Part shown: positions 43,696 through 53,320 of the stretch, one piece after another
How the letters are laid out: each line of letters starts with the position of its first letter
Position numbering within the stretch: the first letter of the stretch is position 1
Origin: Bedellia somnulentella
Taxonomy: Eukaryota > Arthropoda > Insecta > Lepidoptera > Bedelliidae
NCBI GenBank assembly: GCA_963576735.1
Contig: OY755171.1
Span: 18,326,182-18,390,181, forward strand
Reading direction: 5' to 3'
DNA: 64,000 nt
The notes under the pieces: generated by a model
What the model was told of the DNA's origin: nothing
Database searches by the model: none
The model's input: only the letters and a program-made list of their open reading frames with translations
Translations under genes and position numbers: made by a program

Positions 43696-43965
43696 TCAGC
43701 TAATAGACGTCCACTGCTGGACATTGGCCTCTCCTAAAGATTTCCATAACGACCGGTCCTGCGCTGCCCTCATCCAACGGCTTCCCGTGATTTTCACCAA
43801 ATCGTCAGTCCACCTTGTGGGAGGCCTACCCACACTGAGTCGTCCGGTACGTGGCCGCCACTCTAGAACCTTCGAGCCCCAACGGCCGTCGGTTCTGCGT
43901 GCAATGTGCCCTGCCCATTTCCACTTGAGTTTCGCAAATTCCGCGGGCTATGTCAGTTACCCCGT
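43696..43965 (-). pseudogene. RTE-type LINE C-terminal fragment
   Basis: The minus-strand frame reads AKLKWKWAGHIARRTDGRWG, then RPRTGR..VGRPPTRWTDDLVK, and ends QQWTSIS* at 43696. An ATG/ATC-type trinucleotide tail (43684-43695) follows, the usual RTE ending. A single-base shift near 43940 separates it from a further upstream piece (VTDIAR). Only the basic C-terminus survives. Confidence 0.75.
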
Positions 43966-44051
43966 ATTTTTTGTATAGAGGCAAAAACAGAGATTTGTTT
44001 TATTTTTGCTTTATAGTTAATGGCGGATATAATCGATGAAGTGCCTAACTG

Positions 44052-44200
44052 AAAACCAGTGTTTCGCCTCTGGGCCATAATAAGCGCTTAGTTCGGACCT
44101 GCTTTCTGTAAGTATAGCACAAGGATAATGTTATAATTTTACTATTTGATCTAAAATGTTTACTGTCGTTATCTTATTTGTACATAAATAAATAATATAT
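44052..44200 (+). repeat. 155-bp dispersed repeat, second copy
   Basis: Matches 38858-39012 and ends in an 'aataaataa' stretch. Confidence 0.5.
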
Positions 44201-44447
44201 ATTTTTTATTTAAAACTTATATCGATTAATATTCTTATCGCTTAGTGAATCTGTAATTGAATATGTAACTGCTAATTCACTTAGTAATGTCACACACTAC
44301 AACACACATTCACACACACATACTATTACAAACACACGGTTGATTTTATGGTAATTGGTAACTTTCTAATGTTCTTTTAATGAAAAAGTTTAAAATTTAA
44401 ATATGTTCAATTTTTTTTTCTTGTTAACATTTAAGTATTAATACTAC
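44201..44447. other. AT-rich sequence with CA-rich patch
   Basis: 'cacacattcacacacacata' near 44300 is simple sequence. Nothing else recognised. Confidence 0.4.
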
Positions 44448-44522
44448 ATACATACATACATACATACATATTCTCACGCCGTTAGTTCCCATTGGGGTAG
44501 GCAGAGACTATCGATCGCCACT
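44448..44522 (-). mobile_element. L-3' LINE 3' end
   Basis: The minus strand reads 'agtggcgatcgatagtctct' then 'gcctaccccaatgggaac', i.e. WRSIVSAYPNGN*, followed by a (TATG)n tail of about seven repeats. It is the clearest copy of this C-terminus. Confidence 0.7.
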
Positions 44523-44529
44523 AATTCTA

Positions 44530-44720
44530 CATAATATTTGTATAATATAATTTAATGTAACTAAAAAATGTACATTATATTTATATATATATTGACAGCA
44601 GTATACATAATATTTGTATACATAATATTTGTATAATATAATTTAATGTAACTAAAAAATGTACATTATATTTATATATATATTGACAGCAGTATGTATA
44701 TATATATTGACAGCAGTATG
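44530..44720. repeat. tandem duplication of about 96 bp
   Basis: 'ataatatttgtataatataa' recurs at 44532 and about 44627, each followed by the same sequence through 'attgacagcagtat'. The last 25 bp are repeated once more. Confidence 0.8.
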
Positions 44721-46254
44721 AATATTAAATAAAAAAACAATTAAACAAAAATTGTAAATAATGTAAATTTTGATTAATAATGATAAATGATAATGAAATA
44801 AATATTACCATACTATGCCACTATTTTTTTGAGTGGTTATGCAATACTATAAGTACTTACTTTTAAGGCAACTAGATGTTTGTAATTTATTTTTATTACT
44901 TTTTTTATATTTATGTATTAGTTCTGACACAATACTATAAAAAAATATACTATTAAGATATAACTATAAGATATACTTACTGAAAAGGTACGCAGATAAC
45001 ACAAGATAGGCAACATATTAGAAAATATAGTCTGATTTTTCTCTATTTAAATTGGAAGTATTTGTCCCAAGTTATAATAACAGACTAATTAATGAATTAA
45101 CGGATTATTGATAAATTTAAAACATTTCACGTTCAAAAAATGTTAGTTTTTAACATAATTTAGAAAAATAAACTTTTTGACTTTTCTTTTACTATTAATT
45201 AGATTTTAAATAACTTACTAATATATAAACCTTCACTTATTAAGCAAAATTCAGAGCATTTTATTTTCTAAAGCAGTAACTTTGTAATATTAATACTAAT
45301 CAAACAAATATTTAAAGTCCCAACGGAGATATTTTTTAAAAATGAATTTTAATTAACGTTGCGTCTGATTATGGAAATAATCTGTATCTTAATGGATGAT
45401 TAGTATTCAAAAATAATTATGACAATGTTTACTTTCTTTTTTGGGACAAGTGCCAATTCAACAGATTTTATCTATCTTCCTACAGATATGCATAGTAATC
45501 TCTAAAGTATACGGTTTACCTACATGAGTTCAGTTGAGAAATTCCAATCACTAATGGCTGGTATCGTAAGATGCTTATGTGTTGACAGTAGCGAGAGTGG
45601 GTCTGTATCGAAACAGCAGTTATATAGGTAAGTGATTTTAATTAGGGAAATTAACATCATGAAGCATGTTTGTTTTAGATCAACATAGACATCAGTCATG
45701 CTTGTGTGTGTAGGTGTTAATAAAGAGATTTTTCTGAAATTGAAAGTGTTTAATTTCTGGCAGTTGGTGTTTATTCTTAACTTTTGTCTTGTACGATGTA
45801 GACGACAGAGGTAATTATTTATATACCAATATATTATACTTTGTAATTTATACCACATTTTTTTCATTAATATATCTGAATAAATACTAATTAAATTTGG
45901 GCGGAGCAAATATAATTAGTAGGTATGTAAATTAAATTCTAGGACTTTTATCTATATGTTCTAATTATGATTATGATATAATTCAATTCAATTTTTCTTC
46001 AATGGCCTTTGACCGTGTTTAAACACAGTAACTTTGCCAACGTCCAGTGAAAAGAAAACACATATTGAAAAGTTAAAAAAATTTTGGAACTAATTAACAG
46101 ACACTCATTGATCATACATGGTTGAAAAATAAAATAAATATTAACAACAAAATAATTACTACAAAATTATATATGAACAAAAAGAATGCATTATAATTTT
46201 ATATTAAGGACCTTGATGAAATGACACAAAGTTTTAATGAAAGGGTTATATACA
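44721..46254. other. unassigned AT-rich sequence
   Basis: A 129-codon minus-strand ORF (45520-45909) has no recognisable domain and a composition expected of AT-rich DNA. I do not support it as a gene. Confidence 0.4.
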
Positions 46255-46779
46255 AAACAAAGTAAACATTTAAAATTAGTAGGAAGAGGGATGAAAGGAG
46301 GCAAAACATCATATAAAGAAAATTATAATTTAGGACATGCGAAAAAAAATTATGATATAATCATATTGACAGAAACTTGGCTTATAAATGGTAAAGATCC
46401 ACAATCTTAACTTGGCCGGTGGCGACTACTTGCACTACTGTCGCCATTTTGAAATTTCAGCCTGTAATTGTCAGTTAGTTCTCAACCAAATAAAAATTAT
46501 AGGGTGACCTACGTATATAAAAAAATATCACTTTCATTAATATTTTTTGTAGTGGAAACTTTTTTTAAAGACAATTATTTTTATGATGTATCTTTGCTTA
46601 TTAATAAACGCTTTTATTTCCAATATTCAATATAAAAAATTATGAAAATTATTATTTCTTTTGTTAAATTTTATCTAAGTAGGCTAACACCGTCCGAAAA
46701 GTTGTGCGCGCATGACTATAGCGGTGCGGGTTACGGGAAGTGGGGAAATAATCCCGAATAAGATTTCACTTCGTATACA

Positions 46780-46855
46780 CTGATGCGTGGGTTCTAATCC
46801 TAATGCGGGGATGTACCAATGTGTCATTTCTTAAGTCATAACTGTCTGACATATA
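46780..46855 (+). repeat. very old S2-like fragment
   Basis: 'gggttctaatcctaatgcgg' and 'tgtaccaatgtgtcatttct' line up with the B-box region and start of the S2 body. Confidence 0.4.
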
Positions 46856-46890
46856 TATAAAAATAAAAGGCAAATACGACGTACCTAATG

Positions 46891-47230
46891 GACCGTGCAA
46901 GCGACTAGTGTTCAAATCCCGGATCGGGCCTACACCAATTTGTCTTTTCTAAAGACATATGTGTGGTTGATTTATCACGGTTTTTAACGGTGAGGGAAAA
47001 CATTGTGAGGAAACCCACATGGCTGAGTTGTACTTAGTGGTGTGACAGTGTATTCGTACAAAACGGCGATAGGCCTGCCCCCTATCACGTGAGTACACTG
47101 TCCATGCAAAACGTGGGTACTCTGAACACCAGGTGACAAAGTCACGTGATGTTCAGAAGTATTAGTACCTCTGCCAAACCCCTTCGGGGGTATTCGGCGA
47201 GAACGTTTATGTTATGTTATGTTATATGTT
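46891..47230 (+). repeat. S2 tRNA-derived SINE, 5' truncated
   Basis: It starts in the anticodon-arm region ('cgtgcaagcgactagtgttc'), with B box 'gtgttcaaatcccggatcgg', the full S2 body and a TTATG tail at 47208-47228. It lacks the A box. Confidence 0.8.
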
Positions 47231-47706
47231 ACAAGGCTGTTAACAGCAATAAAAAAGTGCCCATAAATTCACTGACCCAGCAAAATGAATGACCCAAACG
47301 ATATCTGATGTTTAGAATTATTTTTCTGTGCCACCTTTTTAGGGGATCTATGTGTAAATATGAAATGTAAAAGACAGTATTCAACAAGGTAAGCCTCTTA
47401 TTTACAGGATTAAAAAAATGATTTTAAGTAGTTACCCACTTATTAACTCTGAGTGTCACAAATAACAAATCCTTGAGTATAAAATAATGAAACAGCTTGC
47501 AGAAAAGTACAATTGGCAATGTTATCGCTAAAAGCTTCCAGACAACATTTGGGAGGTAAGATCATCAAAAGGATACACAGTCATTCGGGTAGACATACCA
47601 GACAAGGGCAAAAATAAATAAATATAATTAGCTTACATTAAAACGAACTTGTTTACTTACAATAATAGTTATTACATACATACATACATATATATATATA
47701 TATGCA

Positions 47707-47880
47707 TAGGGGTATTGGGGCTTTTTATTGGATTTTTGGGCGATGCGGTTGGAGACCCATCACCAAAAACCTTTATTCTTACCATCTTTTTCCCCACTCA
47801 ACTTCCAAAAGTGGCTGAGGAATTTATAATTCCTTAGCTCTGGTTACCCCTTTTAGGGAAATATAGCCGTAAGTATATGT
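47707..47880 (+). repeat. S1 SINE-like element, 5' truncated
   Basis: It begins at 'aggggtattggggctttt' after a TA-rich stretch and keeps the 3' part and tail. Confidence 0.75.
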
Positions 47881-47881
47881 T

Positions 47882-48123
47882 ACATACATATACTCAAGGC
47901 TGTAAATCCCTAGAAGGGGTAGCCCGAGCTAAGGAACTAGAAACTCCTCAGCCACTTTCGGAAAGTTGAGTGGGGTAAAGATGGTAAAATAAAGGTTATT
48001 GGTAATGGGTCTCCAACCGCTTCGCCCAAAAATCTCTTAAAAGCCCCAATACCGTTAGTCGCCTCTTACGTACACCCACCGGCAGAAATGGGGTAGTGCT
48101 ATTTTAGGCCGACACTACACAGC
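47882..48123 (-). repeat. S1 SINE-like element, full length
   Basis: Tail-to-tail with the previous copy, so the two form an inverted repeat of about 170-bp arms with almost no loop. Confidence 0.8.
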
Positions 48124-48932
48124 AACTAGTTATTAATTAAATGAATATTATATAAATTGTTTTATTAAGACATTTCAATACATAAATAAATTAGCCTGTA
48201 TGATGTAAAGTTATTTCCCTTATAATGGTTATTTTTTATTTACTGGCAATACTAATATCGATGACAGCGACAGCCCTTACCGGCCAAGAAAAGATTGTGG
48301 ATCTGTATATTTGACTCTGAGATTGCAGATGACAGATACGTCATATTTCGTCGCGATAGAAATTTAGAAAATAATCATAAAAAAGATGGAGGTGACATGA
48401 TGGTCACAATTAATAAAAAATTAAGCGCTACAAGACATTTAAAATTAGAGGATGATAAGACAACACGGAAGAATTATTTATCGCTTTACCCATATGTAAC
48501 ACGAGTAAACTAATGTTATTTGCATCTTGTATACCCCCATAAACAAATAAAAGTATATATGACTCACATTTTAAGAAACTACAATCTCTTTTTACAGACT
48601 TTCCAACTTACTCCTTTTTAATTTTAGGCGATTACAATATCCCTGATCTAAAATAGTCTGATAACTACCTACTCCCTACAGTGGTAACTGACCTCCACAA
48701 AGGACTAGAGAATACCCTTGTTTTCATGCAACTTAATCAATAAAACCATCGTTTACTGATCTTATGTTCACAAATTGTGACCACTGCGTTTTTTCGAAAC
48801 CGTATATTGAACTCTCCCGCCTAAATTATAAACACCATCACCCCATTAATGTTCTCCTTTAAAAAATACAACCGCTCAAACGTATACAACCTAAACAAAT
48901 TGATAAATATAACTATAGAAAGTGCGATTATA

Positions 48933-49693
48933 ATGTCTGTACAATAACCCAACTATATTTGTATATTCTGTACAGAGGTAAGCAGTGGAACTATATAAAT
49001 GTAGTCTGTGTAGTCATAAATATAGCTAGTTGACTGTAACATTAAGTTGTTCGTATGATGGGGTATGGAACCTACAAAGCCTATATCTCTACAGACCCTA
49101 AATCCCTAAGTTCCTAACCCTAACCATACAAACAAAATAAATATATAGATAACTATGTATAATAAAATAAGTACAAGGTGATTAAATAGATAAATAAGTT
49201 GAAAGTCGTGGATCGTACTAAGTGACGATCTATAATCTCTGCCTACCCCAATGGGACCTAATGGCGTGAATATATATATAGATATATAAGTACAGGAAGC
49301 CTGTTACCATGAGGCCTAAGGTAACAGACGGATAGGGGTAAGGAAATCAGGGGTGTGCACGACGTGCAATGTGCACAGGAAAGGATTTTCTCACTGCCAC
49401 TCAACCAGGCTCAGAAGAGTGATCAATAATGACGGCTTAAGGTGTCTTGGCCGCAGTGAGAGGAAGAGATTCGTCAGTCAATGAAACACTCAGTCAAAGT
49501 TGGTAATATCGTCGGCTTTATTTACAAGAAACTCCGGTTTATATACTATTTACAATCAATACACACATTCAAATAAAATCTATGTATCTCATGCGTGTAA
49601 CTTGTCAACGCAGCTGAATCTTGCAGATTTAGTAAGTCGCGCTAACTAGTTCGCTCCTCTGCTGCGTTGCATGTTCAAAGGTTGAACAATGTC
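48933..49693. mobile_element. solo LTR-like element (751 bp) with 5-bp TSD
   Basis: The element 48938-49688 starts TGTACAATAACCC and ends GGTTGAACA (TG...CA). It is flanked by ATGTC (48933-48937, 49689-49693). Removing it rejoins the LINE frame (CDYNV to IKNEL). There is no ORF. A 5-bp TSD and TG/CA ends indicate an LTR left by recombination; the parent family and strand are not known. Confidence 0.75.
49195..49290 (+). mobile_element. L-3' LINE 3' end inside the solo LTR
   Basis: 'cgatctataatctctgccta' and 'ccccaatgggacctaatggc' correspond to the SAYPNG end, with a TATA-rich tail. Confidence 0.55.
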
Positions 49694-50519
49694 ATTAAAA
49701 ATGAATTAGAATCTATTAATTGGGTAGCTGAACTAAACCATACCAATGTATCAAATAATGATGCTCGATTTTATGAATTAATTTATGAAATTATAAAAAA
49801 CATGTAGCATTAGAGAAACCTAAATCTAGAAATTTCCCGGTTTGGATTTCTAAAGCTTTAACAAGCACGGTCACTCGTAAGAAAAACGTATGGCGTAAGT
49901 GGCAGACGTACCACAACCTCTCGTACTATAATGAATTTTCTCTACTGCGTGATCGAGCTAAGATGTTACTAAAACAAAATTTCCACTCTTATATTTTAAA
50001 AACTGAGTCTAATATAATAGACAATATAAAATATTTCTGGAAAGATGTTTCGTCTTTAAAGAAACATAATACTGGATATCCGTCAAAAATTATGATAGGC
50101 AATAGCATATCTGACAATCCATCCCAAATAGCAAATATGTTTAACGAGTTGTTTGGTTCAGTTTTTGAAACAAATGATATTAACCTAGATAATATTAACT
50201 TATACAATATTAGATCAAATCCTGAGGCCCGAAATATACCTAGTATTACAGTTACAAAAAATCAAGTAAAAAATAATTCCAATATTTATCGGGACCCGAT
50301 AAAATAAGTCCAATATTTTTGAAAAATAACGCCGAACAATTACACGAACCGCTTGTTATAATTTTTAATCATAGTCTACAACAAGGTTATTTTCCTGACT
50401 TTCGGGAATTAGCTTATTTAATACCATTGCATAAGTCTGGTCCAAAAAACAATATTTTCAATAACAGGCCAATTTTAATTCTTTCAATATACCAAAAATA
50501 TCTGAGACACTCATCAAAG

Positions 50520-50922
50520 GATCAGTTTATAACATAACATAACATAAACGTTCACGCCGAATATCCCCGAAGGGGTTGGCAGAGGTACTAATACTTCTGA
50601 ACATCACGTGACTTTGTCACCTGGTGTTCAGAGTACCCATGTTTTGCATGGACAGTGTACTCACGTGATAGGGGGCAGGCCTATCGCCGTTTTGTACGAA
50701 TACACTGTCACATGACTAAGTACAACTCAGCCATGTGGGTTTCCTCACGATGTTTTCCCTCACCGTTAACAACCATGATAAATTAACCACACATATGTCT
50801 TTAGAAAAGACAAATTGGTGTAGGCCCCGACCCAGGATTTGAACACTAGTCGTTTGCACGGAAAGCGAGTGTTCTACCCACTGGGCTATCACGGTTGCTT
50901 GTGTTTAACCTGATCAGTTTAT
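50520..50922 (-). repeat. S2 SINE in the LINE, with TSD and palindromic 5' junction
   Basis: The SINE 50531-50899 is flanked by GATCAGTTTAT (50520-50530, 50912-50922). Its minus-strand head 'accgtgatagcccagtgggt' ends near 50898. A non-SINE filler lies between the head and the right TSD. Filler, TSD and the LINE sequence beyond it form a perfect 16-bp stem (50901-50937). Confidence 0.85.
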
Positions 50923-50937
50923 GATCAGGTTAAACAC
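50901..50937. repeat. perfect 16-bp inverted repeat with 5-base loop
   Basis: GTGTTTAACCTGATCA at 50901-50916, loop GTTTA, then TGATCAGGTTAAACAC at 50922-50937. The right arm is LINE sequence. The left arm appears to be a copy of it in reverse, made during SINE insertion. Confidence 0.9.
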
Positions 50938-52231
50938 AGCATCTGTCAGCAGCAACACGGATTTATGAAATCAAGATTTATAGTCACAAATCTCATTTTG
51001 TACTCTAGCTTTTTATTCAATAAAATAGACCAAGGAGTTCAAATCGATGCCATTTATACGGACTTCCAAAAGGCATTCGACAATGTAAATCATGCGCTTT
51101 TACTTCAAAGGTTGGCTGAAAATGGTATTAGTAGCAGGCGTCTTCATTGGTTTAAGTCTTCACTTCGAAATCGCTACCAGATGGTGACTATTAATGGTTA
51201 TCAATCAGACAAGAAGCTTGTATCTTCAGGCGTGGTTCAGGGGTCAATTATGGGCCCAATTCAGTATACACTGTTCATCAACGACATTGCTTAATGTTTT
51301 GAACACTGTAAAATTCTAATGTTTCCTGATGACCTTAAAATTTATAAAACGGTATCAACAGTAGAGGACTGGATTCAAATCCAAAAAGATCTTGATAAAT
51401 TTTGCGAATTCTGTTTATCGAACAAACTTAGGCTTGCCCATAATAATTGTAAGTAATAACGTTCACTCGCAACATAAATCAAATTCAATATACGTATAAT
51501 ATTGGCGGTCATACGGTTGAAAAGTTTCTTCAATTAAGGATCTGTGAGTACTATTTGTTGAGAAATTAACCTTTGAACACTATATTGAAAATATTTGCAC
51601 GAAAGTCTATCAGATGCTTGGCTTTATTTTGAGAATAAGCAGATCTAAACAACCGAAAACCCTTCTAATTCAAAACACTCGTCAGATCACAGTTTGAATA
51701 CGCATCTGTGGTATAGAACCCTTACTACGCGGTTTATTCAGATAAACTAGACTCAATTCAGAAAAAAGCTTTAAAGTCAATTCATTACAGGCTCACTCAT
51801 ACTGAAATATCTTACGACAATCTTTTAGAACTCTACAATTTAAAGAAATTGTCTTGTAGACAGATATTGATGAAATGACAATATTTAATATTTGCAATAA
51901 CCTATACGACTGTCCACATCTCGTAAATGATATTAGTTATCTAGCACCTCGCACAGCAACACCACGCCACCAAACTATTCTATCTACCAACAACTCGCAC
52001 AAATTCTGGCCGATGGTCACCGTTATACAGAATATGCCATCCACGTAATGAAAGGTTTTTGCCAATGGATATTTTTAATAAGACACAGGGAGCAATTAGG
52101 AAAATTTTAAATGAAATTATATAAGACTTCCTACTTTTTTTGTCTTTAAATTTTCAGTATGTATAGCTTTGTTATTGTACTTTTTTAATGTTTAATTTTT
52201 TAAATATTTCATTTGTCTTAATAATAATAAT

Positions 52232-53071
52232 AATCCGCGGAAGTGTGGTGGTCGAGGCCTCTTGAGTGCCAAAACCATGCACAACCGCGAGGTATGCAAC
52301 CTCAGAAACTATTTTTTGACGATGACGGATGATAGTATTCGGGAAGAGGTGGTCGCTAGTGATAAAGGACTGACTCCCTTATCGTTGGCCTCACAGGATT
52401 GGCGAACACCGGAGGTACTTAGCACCTCTGATCGGGAGTCCGTATGGAAAGAGAAGGAGCTGCACGGGAGGTTTTACAAGGTACTTCACGAACCTTTCGT
52501 GGACCGTAAAGCCTCCCTGCATTGGCTGCGTTTCGGGGACCTCTTTGGGGAAACCGAAGGTTTTGTCTGTGCAATACAAGACCAGGTTATCAAGACGCGG
52601 AACTATCGGAAATACATCCTAAAGGACGGTACCACAGACATCTGTCGAGCATGTGGCCGTCCCGGAGAGTCACTTAGGCATGTTATTTCCGGTTGTTCGG
52701 CTCTTGCTAACACTGAGTACTTGCACAGACACAACCAAGCAGCCAAAATCCTGCATCAGGAGCTCGCTCTGAAATACGGACTCTTGCAACAGAGGCTGCC
52801 GTATTACAAGTATCTGCCGGAGCCAATCTTAGAAAACGACCGTGCCAAAATCTATTGGGACCGATCCGTTATCACGGACAGGACTATTCTAGCGAATAAG
52901 CCTGATATCGTGGTATGGGATCGGTCGCAGTCGTGGGTATTTCTAGTGGATGTCACTATCCCGCATGACGAGGGTCTCGTGAAAGCCGAAACCGAGAAGC
53001 GTCGGAAGTATCTCGATCTGGCTCACGAGATCACCGACATGTGGGGTGTGACCTCGACTGAAATAGGCTAG
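52232..53071 (+). CDS. RLE-type LINE C-terminus: zinc knuckle and endonuclease
   Basis: The frame is open from the junction at 52232 (PRKCGGRGLL) to TAG 53069-53071, without breaks. The simple ORF start at 52262 is not a true initiator. A region typical of LINE RT thumb/connection (LHWLRFGDLF...ETEGFVCAIQDQ) is followed by a CCHC knuckle (CRACGRPGESLRHVISGC). The endonuclease then has KPDIVVWD...VFLVDVTIP, i.e. the PD...D core of restriction-like endonucleases, and a KRRKYLDLAHEI helix. This domain would cut the target DNA. RT itself is lost. Confidence 0.75.
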   Translation, partial: NPRKCGGRGLLSAKTMHNREVCNLRNYFLTMTDDSIREEVVASDKGLTPLSLASQDWRTPEVLSTSDRESVWKEKELHGRFYKVLHEPFVDRKASLHWLRFGDLFGETEGFVCAIQDQVIKTRNYRKYILKDGTTDICRACGRPGESLRHVISGCSALANTEYLHRHNQAAKILHQELALKYGLLQQRLPYYKYLPEPILENDRAKIYWDRSVITDRTILANKPDIVVWDRSQSWVFLVDVTIPHDEGLVKAETEKRRKYLDLAHEITDMWGVTSTEIG

Positions 53072-53150
53072 TTGACAACTTTTCAAAAACTAGTTAATCC
53101 ATGGCCTTATAGTCTATTAATCTCAAAATATCAATATTTCAATAAAAACC
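52232..53150 (+). mobile_element. 5'-truncated LINE with restriction-like endonuclease (R4/Dong-like)
   Basis: It begins exactly at the TAA tandem run that ends the preceding LINE. Dong of Bombyx is known to insert in TAA repeats, so this position fits an R4/Dong-type element. The 3' boundary between the stop codon and 53200 is not defined. Confidence 0.65.
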
Positions 53151-53320
53151 ACACGTTTAATAGTATATTTTGCATTTTATTTAATACCTATTTTTATACT
53201 CTGTCAAAACGCTCCAAACTGTCATGGCGTCTTGTGTGACGTCACCTCTTCCTACAACAACAGCTGTTTAGTTTGGTTTAGTTATTGTGAGATTAAATTT
53301 TACATCACGCGACGTTTAAA

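Larger units (their letters stand above)
46392..48307. mobile_element. 1.9-kb TIR element with TA target, inside the LINE
   Basis: The body 46394-48305 has inverted ends AGATCCACAATCTT(AA/TT)CTTGG then CCGGT (46395-46420, 48279-48304). TA flanks both sides (46392-46393, 48306-48307). Removing it with one TA rejoins the LINE endonuclease frame exactly. There is no transposase ORF. Over a third of the interior is later SINE insertions (46780-47230, 47707-48123). Confidence 0.8.
46290..52120 (+). pseudogene. Jockey-like ORF2: endonuclease and reverse transcriptase, fragmented
   Basis: Endonuclease motifs are split: YDIIILTETWLING lies left of the TIR element, and FDSEIADDRYVIFRRDRN with the later GDYNIP box (about 48627) lies right of it. 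The linker follows after the solo LTR (VIKNELESINWVAEL), with a one-base shift near 49797. RT follows after the SINE: HGFMKSRF, IYTDFQKAFDNVNH, SSGVVQGSIMGP and a catalytic box read as MFPDDLKIY. The usual Ala of FADD is Pro; both aspartates remain. A stop (TAA, 51292-51294) precedes that box and more stops follow 51440. The last readable part is LDSIQKKALKSIHYRLTH and a C-terminus ending near 52120. ORF1 is not seen. Confidence 0.85.
46255..52233 (+). mobile_element. decayed Jockey-like LINE with three nested insertions
   Basis: Element pieces at 46255-46391, 48306-48932, 49689-50530 and 50923-52233 join in order. The 3' end is a UTR followed by a TAA tandem tail (52218-52233). The interruptions are a TIR element, a solo LTR and an S2 SINE. 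Removing each with one TSD copy restores collinearity with Jockey-clade ORF2. Confidence 0.85.

Noticed and set aside
45520..45909. 129-codon minus-strand ORF
   Set aside because: No motif, AT-rich composition with many Ile/Leu/Tyr/Asn, and no splice or promoter signal.
50901..50937. Intrinsic terminator or regulatory hairpin
   Set aside because: The palindrome lies at a SINE junction inside a dead LINE in eukaryotic DNA. An insertion by-product explains it better.
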